In this document: one piece after another, positions 44,816 to 58,701 of the stretch | Position numbering within the stretch: the first letter of the stretch is position 1 | Layout: each line of letters opens with the position of its first letter | Source: Paenibacillus sp. GP183 | GTDB lineage: Bacteria > Bacillota > Bacilli > Paenibacillales > NBRC-103111 | Direction: 5' to 3' | DNA length: 64,000 bases | Assembly: GCF_900104695.1 (NCBI RefSeq) | Contig: NZ_FNSW01000001.1 | Span: 3,038,001-3,102,000 of the forward strand | Program-made: the position numbers and the translations under genes | The notes under the pieces: model-generated | Databases searched by the model: none | Told to the model about the DNA's origin: nothing | What the model saw: the letters and a program-made list of their open reading frames with translations, nothing else

Positions 44816-46027
44816 ATGATGGTCCAAAGAAAACAATTTGAATGGGTAGACTGGTCATTATTTGCTATCTTTATTGGTTCGTTTGCCGTTAATGTTCTTT
44901 TTATGGCAACTTCACCAAAGGAGTTTGAGCATACCACCACACAGTTTTTACTCGGGGCTTTCACTGCAGCCTTCGCTTTCCCGATGATTTTTTGGCGGCC
45001 GAATTATGTGAATCCTGTATGGTTTCCGGTTGCAGTCCTGCTTTCCATTGGCTCTGTTCAGCTTTATTTGACTTGGCTTACCCAGGTGAGCTACGGTATC
45101 CTATATTGTCCCTTGATTGTTGTCGGATACTTGTCCGACCGTAAGAATGCCTGGTGGACAGCTCCAGTCTTCATCTTGGGCTTTCCGATTGCTTCCTTTT
45201 TTCTGATTCACGGTGGACCTACACTGATAGGCTTTGTCTTCAGCATCGTCAACGGGACGCTTTTCTTCGGGATCGGGCTTGGAATACAACGATTCCAAAA
45301 TACGATCGACAAGTCGAAAAAGCTGCTTCAAGAAAATCAGTACCAATATCAGCTTATCCACCAGCAAAATAAAGTATTGGAGCAGTATGCGAATCAAATT
45401 GAATACCAGACTCTCGTGGAAGAGCGGAATCGAATGGCTCGTGAGCTTCATGATACCGTAGGGCATACTTTTACCTCCGTCATTATGGGGATGGACGCAG
45501 TCTCCTATTTAATTGAAGCCTCTCCGCAAAAAGCGTTGGAAAGGCTGGATATTCTTCGTCATGTAACACGCAATGGTTTGGAAGAGGTGCGGCGCACCAT
45601 TCATCAGATGGCTCCCGTAGGTGACGATTTGCTGCTCTCCTTGCAGCTGGCCGGACTGGTCAATGAGTTTGCTTTACATACGGGAACAAAAGTACATGTG
45701 GAGACGAGAGGAACCGAATATGATCTGCCCAAGCAGACGAAGCTTACTTTTATCCGCTGTTTGCAAGAGGCCCTCACCAATGCCAAGCGGCATGGCAGCG
45801 CTTCTACCGTTCATGTGGTGCTGATCTTCCAAGCCAACCGGGTTGAACTCAGCATCGAAGATGACGGAGAGGGAACTAATGAATTTAAAGCAGGCTTTGG
45901 CATCACCTCCATGCAAGAGAGGATTTCCGCATTACAAGGCATGCTTCATGTGAAATCCGCATCAGGGAGAGGAACGACCGTGGTGTGCTCAATTCCAACT
46001 CGTCTTGAGGCATACCGTGAGGCATAA
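44816..46027 (+). CDS. sensor histidine kinase (NarL-type partner)
   Basis: A 403-residue kinase with about five or six N-terminal membrane helices (up to about residue 160), a short coiled linker, and a HisKA_3 domain with the phosphorylated His in ARELHDTVGHTFTSV. The ATPase has EALTNAKRHG (N box), EDDGEG and FGITSMQERI. No extracytoplasmic sensor domain is obvious, as in intramembrane-sensing or DesK-like kinases. AAGGAGATCC precedes the ATG. It pairs with the response regulator 105 bases downstream. Confidence 0.94.
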   Translation: MMVQRKQFEWVDWSLFAIFIGSFAVNVLFMATSPKEFEHTTTQFLLGAFTAAFAFPMIFWRPNYVNPVWFPVAVLLSIGSVQLYLTWLTQVSYGILYCPLIVVGYLSDRKNAWWTAPVFILGFPIASFFLIHGGPTLIGFVFSIVNGTLFFGIGLGIQRFQNTIDKSKKLLQENQYQYQLIHQQNKVLEQYANQIEYQTLVEERNRMARELHDTVGHTFTSVIMGMDAVSYLIEASPQKALERLDILRHVTRNGLEEVRRTIHQMAPVGDDLLLSLQLAGLVNEFALHTGTKVHVETRGTEYDLPKQTKLTFIRCLQEALTNAKRHGSASTVHVVLIFQANRVELSIEDDGEGTNEFKAGFGITSMQERISALQGMLHVKSASGRGTTVVCSIPTRLEAYREA

Positions 46028-46131
46028 CCACAGGCATTTACGGTGTCAAGCTAGCTAGCTTGGACAGCGTTTAAATAGCTGAATTCGTTCCATAATGATA
46101 CAATAAGAGAAGAACACGCAAGGGGGATACC

Positions 46132-46824
46132 ATGAAAGAGATCAAGCTGCTGTTGGTCGATGACCAGGATTTAATCAGAGAGAGCCTGCATATAGTACTG
46201 GACATGGATCCCGAGATTAAAGTCGTGGGATTAGCGGAAAATGGTGCTGTCGCTTTGTCCCTCTGTGAGGATGATCAGCCTGATGTCGTTTTGATGGATA
46301 TTCACATGCCGGTCATGGATGGTGTGGAAGCAACTCGACAACTTAAAACCAGATGGCCTCAAATTCGCGTTATCATCCTGACCACCTTTCAGGAAGTCAA
46401 TTATGTGGTGGATGCTCTAGGTGCAGGAGCGGAAGGATATTTGCTCAAAGCCATACACCCCAAGGATCTTGCTGCTGGTATCAAATGGGTAAGCCAAGGC
46501 GGTACACTGATTCCTCAGGACGTCGCCAAGCTGCTTGTAAAGCAGCTGCAAGATGATAGGGCCCAGGGCTCTGCCGGGGGAACCGTGCAAGCAGCCTCAA
46601 GCTCGGGCGATGCCGCCATCCGTTCAGAGGCTTATGGACTTAGCGACCGTGAGCAGCAGGTTCTGCAGTGTATCTCAGATGGACTGAACAACAAAGAAAT
46701 AGCGGAAAAGCTCTATCTCTCGGAAGGGACCGTCAAGAATTACATCTCCAGCATCTATTCCAAAATGGATGTCAGGGATCGCATTCATGCCTCCCGCAAA
46801 GCTCACGATGAAGGCATGCTGTGA
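46132..46824 (+). CDS. LuxR/NarL-family response regulator
   Basis: A 230-residue response regulator. The receiver domain (1-120) has acidic DD near residue 10, the phosphorylated Asp in VVLMDIHMPVMDG, Thr in ILTTFQ and Lys in YLLKAI. The C-terminal HTH (LSDREQQVLQCISDGLNNKE, IAEKLYLSEGTVKNYISSIY) is of the LuxR type. A Gly/Ala/Ser linker joins them. AAGGGGG precedes the ATG. A perfect 16-base palindrome (CAAGCTAGCTAGCTTG, 46047-46062) lies between the kinase and regulator genes. Confidence 0.95.
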   Translation: MKEIKLLLVDDQDLIRESLHIVLDMDPEIKVVGLAENGAVALSLCEDDQPDVVLMDIHMPVMDGVEATRQLKTRWPQIRVIILTTFQEVNYVVDALGAGAEGYLLKAIHPKDLAAGIKWVSQGGTLIPQDVAKLLVKQLQDDRAQGSAGGTVQAASSSGDAAIRSEAYGLSDREQQVLQCISDGLNNKEIAEKLYLSEGTVKNYISSIYSKMDVRDRIHASRKAHDEGML

Positions 46825-46938
46825 CAAGCAGATTATGGCATGCTGCGAAGCTGTAAAGTGGCGATTTGCGGCGATGGCGATATAGTGTTGAGTCTCCCGA
46901 GATAAAGGATACCTGGTTGCGATAAGATATACATAACT

Positions 46939-46983
46939 AAGGGTTGTCCCTCAGCTAAATTTATAGCTTTAGGGACAACCCTT
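46939..46983. terminator. bidirectional terminator
   Basis: AAGGGTTGTCCCT and AGGGACAACCCTT form a perfect 13-pair stem around a 19-base loop that itself has CAGCTA/TAGCTT arms, with T/A runs on both sides. It serves the response regulator and the convergent small gene. Confidence 0.85.
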
Positions 46984-47009
46984 TTACTAGATTTCATGGA
47001 TGAATACAA

Positions 47010-47411
47010 TTAGTCCAGCATTTTTTGAAGGAGTGATTTTTTCTTTTTGCGGTTCCGACCATAGCTTTCAATGCGGGAGAACGTTCCGGGCTCCGGAGTG
47101 GGAGGCACAACCGTTTCAATCGCGGTCGAGGCATGAGCAGCCGCAGCTTCCATCAAAGCTGTTTGCTGCTGGATCTGATACTCAAGCGCTTCAATTCGAA
47201 GAGTTAAAGATGAGACAGCTTCTTGAAGACGCGTAATGACAGCTTGATTCAAAGCTGCTGCAGTTTCCTCGGAAGTCTTTTCGTCAGTTCCGGCGCTGCT
47301 GACTTCATCATCGCCGCTCACAAAAGCTTCTTTTGCTCCCAACTGTTCTCTTTCCTCTGGCGTCAATAAGGCATTCAACTCAGCGGCAGTTATGAGATTC
47401 TCGCTTTTCAT
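47010..47411 (-). CDS. coiled-coil hypothetical protein
   Basis: A 133-residue hydrophilic protein. An N-terminal helix (ITAAELNALLTPEEREQLG) is followed by an acidic Ser/Thr linker, a predicted coiled coil (AVITRLQEAVSSLTLRIEAL), an Ala-rich helix, a Pro-rich hinge and a basic tail (GRNRKKKKSLLQKMLD). I start at the ATG at 47411 after AGGGGTG; the frame opens six codons earlier. No known domain. The layout suggests a structural or adaptor protein with a basic membrane- or nucleic-acid-binding end. Bases 47430-47885 upstream contain no gene I can support, only repeated GTTTAA-type A/T-rich segments. Confidence 0.65.
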   Translation of the reverse strand: MKSENLITAAELNALLTPEEREQLGAKEAFVSGDDEVSSAGTDEKTSEETAAALNQAVITRLQEAVSSLTLRIEALEYQIQQQTALMEAAAAHASTAIETVVPPTPEPGTFSRIESYGRNRKKKKSLLQKMLD

Positions 47412-47889
47412 GGGTTCACCCCTGTCCATTCCATTGGGCTGCCAAGCTTTAAGCGAGCCCTATGGTCCTATTGTACCTCATAATTCATAAATATTCACTG
47501 TATTTGCTCATGAATAAGGATGATTAATGGAACCCCCCTGAGGCTCTGACGAGCAGAGGATCTTAATTTGCCGTTTAATATTTAATAAGGTTAAACTCAG
47601 GTTTAATGACTCCAAAGTCATTATTTTTCCCAATTCTTTTTGTGCAGCGTGCTACAGTGATCCCAATGTCCTAATTCGGAAGGTTTGGTTCACTAGTAAT
47701 GAGCTTTCGATCACTATGGCAAGTCACATTAAGATTATGCTGAAAAATACTGAGGCTAGGTTTATTGATTGTGAGTTTAACCTCATTAACCATTAATTGC
47801 CGATCAATACAGCCAACAAATGGCAGCCTCAGAAGAGGTGTTAATGTTTCCTACGTGATGGGAAACAGCGCTATTGTGATTTAAATCAT

Positions 47890-47917
47890 AAAAAAGAAAG
47901 ACCATCGATACTTTCTC
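47890..47917 (-). terminator. possible gltD terminator
   Basis: On the minus strand AGAAAGT, a nine-base loop and CTTTCT lead into TTTTTT, about 65 bases after the gltD stop. Strong GC-rich hairpins (GAGCCCG-AA-CGGGCT and CCCCC/GGGCG) lie between the stop and this site. Confidence 0.5.
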
Positions 47918-47980
47918 GACAGTCCCGGGTGCCCGCCTGGGGGCTGTAGCCCGTTCGGGCTCTCTGGAATGATTTATGAA

Positions 47981-49465
47981 TTATGGAAGATTGCTTGAGC
48001 CCATCAAGTAACGGTCTACTTCACGAGCTGCCTCACGGCCCTCATTGATTGCCCATACGACAAGGCTTTGGCCCCGGCGCATATCTCCGGCTGCGAAAAT
48101 GCCTTTCACGTTCGTAGCGAATTTGCCATGCTCCGCTTTGGCATTGGAGCGCTCATCCTTCTCTACTCCAAGCTGATCGAGAACTGTATTCTCCGGTCCC
48201 ATGAAGCCCATGGCGAGCAGCACCAATTGTGCTGGGTAGACCTTCTCGCTGCCCGGAACTTCTGCTGGTACGAAGCGGCCTTGGTCGTCTTTCTTCCACT
48301 CGACCAGTACCGTATGCAGCTCCTTTACGTGCCCATTCTCATCTCCCACGAATTTCTTCGTGTTGATGAGATACTGGCGCGGGTCTTGACCCTGCAGTGC
48401 AGCCGCTTCCTCTTGGCCGTAATCCATTTTATATACCTTCGGCCATTCCGGCCAAGGATTGTTTGCCGCTCTTGTATCCGGAGCTTTAGCCATGATCTCA
48501 AACTGCGTAACACTGTTTGCTTTATGGCGAAGCGATGTGCCGATGCAGTCGGTACCGGTGTCGCCGCCGCCGATGACGATCACATCTTTGCCTGCAGCCG
48601 AGATGAATTGTCCATCCTGATGCTTGGAATCGAGCAAACTCTTTGTGTTTTTGCTAAGGAATTCCATCGCCAGATGGATTCCCTTCAAGTCTCTGCCTTC
48701 GATCGACAGATCACGGCCCTTAGTGGCTCCGCCGCAAAGCACTATAGCATCGAATTCTTCTTGCAGCTTCTCAACCGGATAGTTGACACCGATATGCGCG
48801 CCTGTGACGAAGGTTACACCTTCTGCCTCAAGTAAATCTACACGGCGCTGTACATATTTCTTGTCCAGCTTCATATTCGGAATGCCATACATCAGCAGTC
48901 CGCCAATGCGATCCGCCCGCTCATACACGGTCACCCAATGACCGGCTTTGTTTAACTGTGCAGCAGCAGCCAGTCCCGATGGACCTGAACCGACTACGGC
49001 TACCTTCTTGCCGGTCCGAATTTCCGGAGGCTCCGGTACGACCCAGCCCTCGGAGAACCCTTTATCAATGATAGCTTTCTCAATGCTTTTGATAGTCACC
49101 GGTGTATCATTCAGGCCTACCGTACAGGAGCCTTCACATGGAGCCGGACACACACGACCCGTAAACTCGGGAAAATTGTTCGTCTTATGCAGACGATCCA
49201 GCGCCTCTCTCCATTGTCCGCGATACACCAAATCATTCCACTCGGGAATCAGGTTATTGATGGGGCAGCCGGCAGCCATGCCGCTGATCAGCTTGCCCGT
49301 GTGGCAAAATGGAATGCCGCAATCCATGCATCTTGCGCCCTGCGTTTGCAGCTTATCGTCCGGCAGAGGGGTGGTGAACTCCTTCCAGTGGCTGACACGC
49401 AAAAGCGGAGAGGCATCGGTTGCTACTTCACGATTATATTCCATAAATCCGGTAGGTTTACCCAC
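47981..49465 (-). CDS. gltD: glutamate synthase small subunit (NADPH)
   Basis: A 494-residue GltD, the subunit that passes electrons from NADPH through FAD and 4Fe-4S clusters to GltB. N-terminal cysteines are in [18 protein letters not shown] and [12 protein letters not shown]; the FAD site is [19 protein letters not shown] and the NADPH site is [13 protein letters not shown]. The start is a GTG at 49465 after AAGGAGG; the ribosome site is part of a hairpin element present in two tandem copies. It follows gltB by about 120 bases. Confidence 0.97.
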   Translation of the reverse strand: MGKPTGFMEYNREVATDASPLLRVSHWKEFTTPLPDDKLQTQGARCMDCGIPFCHTGKLISGMAAGCPINNLIPEWNDLVYRGQWREALDRLHKTNNFPEFTGRVCPAPCEGSCTVGLNDTPVTIKSIEKAIIDKGFSEGWVVPEPPEIRTGKKVAVVGSGPSGLAAAAQLNKAGHWVTVYERADRIGGLLMYGIPNMKLDKKYVQRRVDLLEAEGVTFVTGAHIGVNYPVEKLQEEFDAIVLCGGATKGRDLSIEGRDLKGIHLAMEFLSKNTKSLLDSKHQDGQFISAAGKDVIVIGGGDTGTDCIGTSLRHKANSVTQFEIMAKAPDTRAANNPWPEWPKVYKMDYGQEEAAALQGQDPRQYLINTKKFVGDENGHVKELHTVLVEWKKDDQGRFVPAEVPGSEKVYPAQLVLLAMGFMGPENTVLDQLGVEKDERSNAKAEHGKFATNVKGIFAAGDMRRGQSLVVWAINEGREAAREVDRYLMGSSNLP

Positions 49466-49472
49466 TGTGCTT

Positions 49473-49557
49473 CTTCCTCCTTAGAGTTTTGCTTTAGCAA
49501 AACTTACTTCGTAAGCGTAATCTTGAGTTTTGCTTTAGCAAAACTTACTTCGTAAGC
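49473..49557 (-). repeat. tandem dispersed hairpin elements before gltD
   Basis: Two copies of a 32-base unit (49485-49516 and 49526-49557, period 41). Each contains CTTACGAAGTAAG and GTTTTGC-TAAA-GCAAAAC hairpins on the minus strand; the gltD-proximal copy runs through CTCTAAGGAGG, the ribosome site. A related element precedes moaC. Confidence 0.8.
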
Positions 49558-49583
49558 ATTAACTGTATAAATAGATAATGGCA

Positions 49584-54176
<4,593 letters not shown>

Positions 54177-54313
54177 GGTGTATCCTCTCTATCCTAATAA
54201 ATTTTGTCAATGCTTTGTCCGATGTATGCTTTAAAGCGTTAAAACCTTTATGTTATAAATCCACCTATTTCCATCGAAAAAAAGGAAATCTATGTCTTCA
54301 TATTTTTTATATT

Positions 54314-54342
54314 ATATTAACACTTGAAGTACCATAGATCAA
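54314..54342 (-). promoter_or_regulatory. possible gltB promoter
   Basis: Minus-strand TTGATC (54337-54342), 17 bases, TAATAT (54314-54319), about 135 bases before gltB. Each hexamer matches four of six consensus bases. The leader beyond it is A/T-rich and could hold regulator sites. Confidence 0.4.
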
Positions 54343-54361
54343 TTTAAAAAAATTAGAAAAT

Positions 54362-55570
54362 TTACTTATTGACGCTAGGCTTCTCATAGGAAGGCCTGCG
54401 TTCATCTATGACCTCGTTCACATCAAATAAAGGCAGCAATCTTTTCTTTTGATCGTGAAAAGCTATCCCGTCGATATGGCGTCGGTCCATCCTTACACTG
54501 TCCGTGCTTACCATGAGATAGGGCGCCGGCCCCACAGAACAGAACATGCGGAATCCCGAATCTAGCAGGAATGTATATTTCGGATCTCCCGGCAAAACTT
54601 TGCTGCCAAAGGGAAATATATAAATATTGGTTGGACCTATGAGGGGCTCAACTTCTTTAATCCAGCGCGACGTGTCTTTGGAAAAGCGATCGAAGGTTAC
54701 TTTTGCCGCATCCAGATGCCCGTAACCATGTGAAGCAAAGGTCCATCCGGTATCTTTTAATTGTTGAATAACAGGTAAAACCGCTGCTTTATTTTTCTCA
54801 AAATCAGGCGAATTGAGTTGGTCCGTTCTGTATCCCAATATCCCCTCATACCCAGTCAGGGCGATAGTACCCTTGGCTCCATCCACCGAAAAATCAGGAT
54901 GCAGCTTCACAAAATCGTCGAGGATCGGAATGATTTCATTATCGCGTGAAACGGACTCTTCACCTTGGGGCGTTACTGAGTAAGCAGCTATTTCCCCCTG
55001 TTTATCGAGGACAAGCCGAAATACATTTCCGTTTTCACGCATATACGTATAGTAGTTTAAATCATCAATGGAGAGAACGAGCGGCTTTTTGCCAGGAGGA
55101 AGCTTTAAAGATTTGGATTTGATCTCCGTTTTGCCTGCATTTTGCTTTTCCTCATATAGGGAACGGATATCAATCAGCACATACTGCTTGGCGTATAGAG
55201 AGTCCAGAATTTTTTTGAATTCTTTTACGGTAACAAACCAGTCGTCATATCCCTTGGACAGCGAATCCCCGTCAAAAGCAAGCTCTGGATAAGCGATCAA
55301 TGGATGAAAAAAAATATGTTCAATCTGGCCTTCATAGGCAACCGTGGGGATTTGCGCCGGCGGCTCCACTTTCAATTCATTGCCTGGTTCAGAAGCGAGT
55401 TTGGAATTATGTTCTGTAAGCAAATCTGGCGGGATGCTCGATGGCGTTACAGACGGCGTTGGTTTTCCTGAATGGCTGTTATGAGCTGTGAACCACATGA
55501 ATGAAGAGATTCCTAATGCAAGTAAACCCAACGTAAACCCGACCATTATTTTCCCGGAAAAAAATTTCAT
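54362..55570 (-). CDS. polysaccharide deacetylase-like protein
   Basis: A 402-residue protein with one N-terminal membrane anchor (about 8-28) and a Ser/Pro linker, then a domain resembling the NodB/polysaccharide deacetylase fold: PLVLSIDDLNYYTYM supplies the Asp pair (SIDD in place of the usual TFDD), and TFASHGYGHLD has the two metal-binding histidines. A long insert between these parts carries the segment from about 185 to 270. Probably acts on cell-wall polysaccharide outside the membrane. The ATG at 55570 follows GGGGAGG. Confidence 0.75.
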   Translation of the reverse strand: MKFFSGKIMVGFTLGLLALGISSFMWFTAHNSHSGKPTPSVTPSSIPPDLLTEHNSKLASEPGNELKVEPPAQIPTVAYEGQIEHIFFHPLIAYPELAFDGDSLSKGYDDWFVTVKEFKKILDSLYAKQYVLIDIRSLYEEKQNAGKTEIKSKSLKLPPGKKPLVLSIDDLNYYTYMRENGNVFRLVLDKQGEIAAYSVTPQGEESVSRDNEIIPILDDFVKLHPDFSVDGAKGTIALTGYEGILGYRTDQLNSPDFEKNKAAVLPVIQQLKDTGWTFASHGYGHLDAAKVTFDRFSKDTSRWIKEVEPLIGPTNIYIFPFGSKVLPGDPKYTFLLDSGFRMFCSVGPAPYLMVSTDSVRMDRRHIDGIAFHDQKKRLLPLFDVNEVIDERRPSYEKPSVNK

Positions 55571-55723
55571 AAAACTTGCCTCCCCCAATATTATCCATTT
55601 ATATAGACGCAGGGGTCCCAAGACCGGTTCACTCCCGTTATAGCAAATATTTGCGATTTCATGTTATGATTACGTAAACAACAAGTTTAACAGCTAGAAT
55701 CCGCGAGCTAGGAGGAACCTAGT

Positions 55724-56704
55724 TTGAGCCTTGAACATACCTTTACTTCGGGCCGTATTTGGGAGCCGCTCTATCAGTGGGAGAAGCATCCTCTTCCCGT
55801 AGAGGTCGAGCTCTTTCAATCGGCGCCGGTTCGACGTTTGAAATTTTTATTTCATTTCGGGGCGTCCGCTCTGTTCTCGCCGATTGTTCATTCACGGTTG
55901 GAGCATACTATTGGAGTCTGGTCGCTGATGGTTCACTTTTTTCCAGATAAGCCGCTGCTGAGAATAGCCGCACTGCTGCATGATATCGGCCATTTGCCCT
56001 TCTCGCACGCTGTGGAGAAAACGCTCGGCTTCGATCATCACATGAATACGGCTGAGCTGATCGAAAGCAGCTGTATTGCAAATATATTGATCAAACACGG
56101 TGTGTCTCCTGCCTCCATCATTTCGATCCTGAATGAAGACAGTCCGTTATCCACCCAAACGCCCTTGCTCGGACTGGATCATCTGGACAGCTTTCTGCGA
56201 GATACTTTCGCTGCGGGCCAATATTTGATACTTCCTTCGGAGCTTGTCAGAAAGCTTAGCTTTCGAGGTGACTTTTTGGAGGCGGAGCTTGATGCAGTCA
56301 TTCCTTTGGTCACGGCAATCGTGAATGATCATCATATGTTTCTCCAGCCGAAGTTTCTTGCGATGGACGCTCTGCTTGCCAAAGCCGTCGTTCATCACTG
56401 CGAGGCTCATCCCGGCGCGAGACTGCTGCTTCCCGGACTTGTGGACCGTGAACTGATTCAAGAGCTGCAGCAAAGCAGTGATGCTATTGCAAGGGACGTC
56501 ATTCAAGTGCTGCAATATGAACCTCACCGGATATTGATCAGTGATGAGCCCGCTAGGGGAAGCATTCAGGTAAAGATCTGCAAGCTGTACAAAAAAGAGC
56601 CTCTTGTCGATGGATTGCCCGCTTCCGAAGTCATACCTGAAGCAGCCGACAAGCTTGCAGAGCTCAATCATCTTGCCGCCTCTTATTTTTTCACTTATTC
56701 ATAA
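55724..56704 (+). CDS. HD-domain phosphohydrolase (dNTPase-like)
   Basis: A 326-residue HD hydrolase of the SAMHD1/dGTPase-like family. RLEHTIGVW, then LLHDIGHLPFSHAVE (the HD pair) and DHHMNTAEL supply metal ligands, and LLGLDHLDSFLRD is the later aspartate motif. The start is a TTG after AGGAGGAAC. The substrate could be a deoxynucleotide or other phosphomonoester. It is followed after 39 bases by thymidine kinase, which supports a nucleotide role (inferred). Confidence 0.85.
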   Translation: MSLEHTFTSGRIWEPLYQWEKHPLPVEVELFQSAPVRRLKFLFHFGASALFSPIVHSRLEHTIGVWSLMVHFFPDKPLLRIAALLHDIGHLPFSHAVEKTLGFDHHMNTAELIESSCIANILIKHGVSPASIISILNEDSPLSTQTPLLGLDHLDSFLRDTFAAGQYLILPSELVRKLSFRGDFLEAELDAVIPLVTAIVNDHHMFLQPKFLAMDALLAKAVVHHCEAHPGARLLLPGLVDRELIQELQQSSDAIARDVIQVLQYEPHRILISDEPARGSIQVKICKLYKKEPLVDGLPASEVIPEAADKLAELNHLAASYFFTYS

Positions 56705-56743
56705 CTCAAGCAGCATCTACAGATAGAGAGGAATGTCACAGCT

Positions 56744-57340
56744 TTGGCTAAACTTTATTTTCGTTATGGCACGATGAACAGCGGCAAATCGATTGAGGTG
56801 CTTCGAGTAGCCCACAATTATGAAGAACAGGGCAAAAAAGTTCTGCTTTTCACCCCATCCATCGATGACCGCTTTGGCATGGGAATGGTCAAATCCAGAA
56901 TCGGCATGCAAAAAGAAGCGATCGTGGTCGATGAACATCTCGATATGAGAGTTGTGGCTGCTGCAGAGAGACCGAACTGCGTTTTGGTCGATGAAGCTCA
57001 ATTTCTTCAACCCTACCAAGTTAAACAATTGATCGATATCGTGGATGACCTCAACATTCCAGTGATGGCCTATGGACTCAGGGCTGACTTTCTGGGCCAG
57101 CTGTTTCCGGGCAGCAGTCAATTGCTTGCCGTTGCCGATACGATTGAGGAAATTAAAACAGTATGCTGGTACTGCGACAAGAAAGCGATTATGAATATGC
57201 GCTGCAAAGACGGCAAGCCCATTTTTCACGGGGAACAGATTCATATTGGCGGCAATGAAAGCTACATTCCTGTTTGTCGCAAATGCTATGCCTCCAAAAA
57301 AAAAATCTTCCTAGAAACTTTGAAGGGGTTATCGCTCTAA
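56744..57340 (+). CDS. tdk: thymidine kinase
   Basis: A 198-residue type II (TK1-like) thymidine kinase for dTMP salvage. Walker A GTMNSGKS at 9-16, the catalytic glutamate in VDEAQFL, LRADFLGQLFPGSSQLL (lasso region), and the zinc cysteines CWYC and CRKC. Start TTG at 56744 after AGAGAGG. It lies between the HD hydrolase and the UgtP-like gene. Length and motifs are normal. Confidence 0.95.
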   Translation: MAKLYFRYGTMNSGKSIEVLRVAHNYEEQGKKVLLFTPSIDDRFGMGMVKSRIGMQKEAIVVDEHLDMRVVAAAERPNCVLVDEAQFLQPYQVKQLIDIVDDLNIPVMAYGLRADFLGQLFPGSSQLLAVADTIEEIKTVCWYCDKKAIMNMRCKDGKPIFHGEQIHIGGNESYIPVCRKCYASKKKIFLETLKGLSL

Positions 57341-57366
57341 AATCGCCCCAAGGAAAGGTGAGTTTC

Positions 57367-58547
57367 TTGCGTAAAAAACGAATTTTGCTTTTGTCTGAAG
57401 GATTTGGCAAAGGACACACTCAAGCTGCATACGCGCTTTCAGTAAGTATTCGGCAGAGCTCAACTGAGGTCATAACCCGAGTGATGGAGCTCGGCGCTTT
57501 TTTACATCCTACGATTGCACCCTGGATTTTTTCGGCCTACCGCCGGACCGTGACTTCACAGCCCCGGCTTTACGGCATGTTTTACCGCCGTCAGTATAAA
57601 AAATCGTTAAATCGCGTTGCGGGGCTTGCCTTACATCGTATTTTCTATAACCAGACCAAAGCAATCATCGCCCAATTGAAGCCTGACATTATCGTCTGTA
57701 CGCATCCTTTTCCCAATATTATCGTCTCCCGTCTCAAACGAGCCGGTCTTTCCACTCCTTTGTTCACGCTCATCACGGATTATGACGCTCATGGAACGTG
57801 GGTCGATTCCCAAGTAGATAAATATTTGGTTTCCACCGATGCCGTGAGAAAAAAGCTGCTCGATCGTGGAGTCCCGGGATCACATATAGATGTAACGGGA
57901 ATCCCCGTTCATCCCAACTTCCGCATGGAGCACAGCAAGGAACCGATTTTGCGGCAATTCGGGCTGAGGACATGCCAACGGTCATGATTATGGGGGGCGG
58001 CTGGGGTGTTTTCAGCAAGGAAGAAAAAGAACGGCTAGTGACCTACGTCTCCAACTGGCGCGACTCCATCCAGTTCCTTTTTTGCCTTGGCACCAATGAA
58101 AAGGCGAAGCAGCAGCTGCTTGAGGATAAAACCTTTCAGCATCCGAATATCCATCTGATCGGCTATACCAATGAAATCAGCAAGATTATGGATGTATCCG
58201 ATCTGCTGATTACGAAGCCCGGCGGCATGACCTGTACGGAAGCGATGGCCAAAGGTATTCCGATGTTGTTCTTCAATGCCATTCCCGGTCAAGAGGAAGA
58301 GAATTGGCACTACTTCGAGGAACAGGGATACGGACAAATGATCACCTCTCCGGAGATGGTTAACCACTGGTTCCGATTGCTGCTTGAACAGTATCCGTCC
58401 ATGGTTCAGCGCCGATACAATATTCGCAATCGATTGCAATTTCAAGATCAGGACAGCGTTCAAGCGATTATGCAATACTTGAAGCTATCCGCAAATCGGA
58501 CTTACATAGAAGAATCGACCCAAGCACCGCTCATTCAATGGTACTGA
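57367..58547 (+). pseudogene. UgtP/MGDG-synthase-like glycosyltransferase, frameshifted
   Basis: A processive diacylglycerol glucosyltransferase-like enzyme (UDP-glucose to glycolipid/lipoteichoic acid anchor) split by one frameshift. The first part has ILLLSEGFGKGHTQAAYALS (acceptor-binding MGDG synthase domain) and DIIVCTHPFPNIIVSRLKRA; the second, in a frame shifted by one missing base, starts MPTVMIMGGGWGVF and has LITKPGGMTCTEAMAKGIPM, the donor-binding motif. The junction is near 57965-57975: adding one base to CTGAGGACATG would restore GLRDMPTV. Start TTG at 57367 (or GTG at 57358). The rest is intact, so a recent mutation or sequencing error is likely. Confidence 0.85.
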
Positions 58548-58573
58548 CCATGGATGAGGTGGTGCTTTTTTTG
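58523..58573 (+). terminator. terminator of the tdk-glycosyltransferase run
   Basis: AGCACC and GGTGCT arms enclose TCAT/ATGA and GGT/ACC pairs, followed by seven T. It overlaps the end of the glycosyltransferase gene. Confidence 0.75.
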
Positions 58574-58701
58574 TTGATCAGAGCGAATCCTGCAAAGAAG
58601 CAGTCCTAAAAATGTGGCATGCACCTCGCCTTTGAAGAATACAATCGAAATAAGGAGGTTTTTAAACAATAAGATTTTTTTACGGAAAAGTAGGTGATCG
58701 A

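Noticed and set aside
49485-49557. Attachment site or transposon end before gltD because of the duplicated 32-base unit.
   Set aside because: No integrase or element lies nearby, and a third copy before moaC with a paired substitution in its hairpin points to a dispersed structural element.
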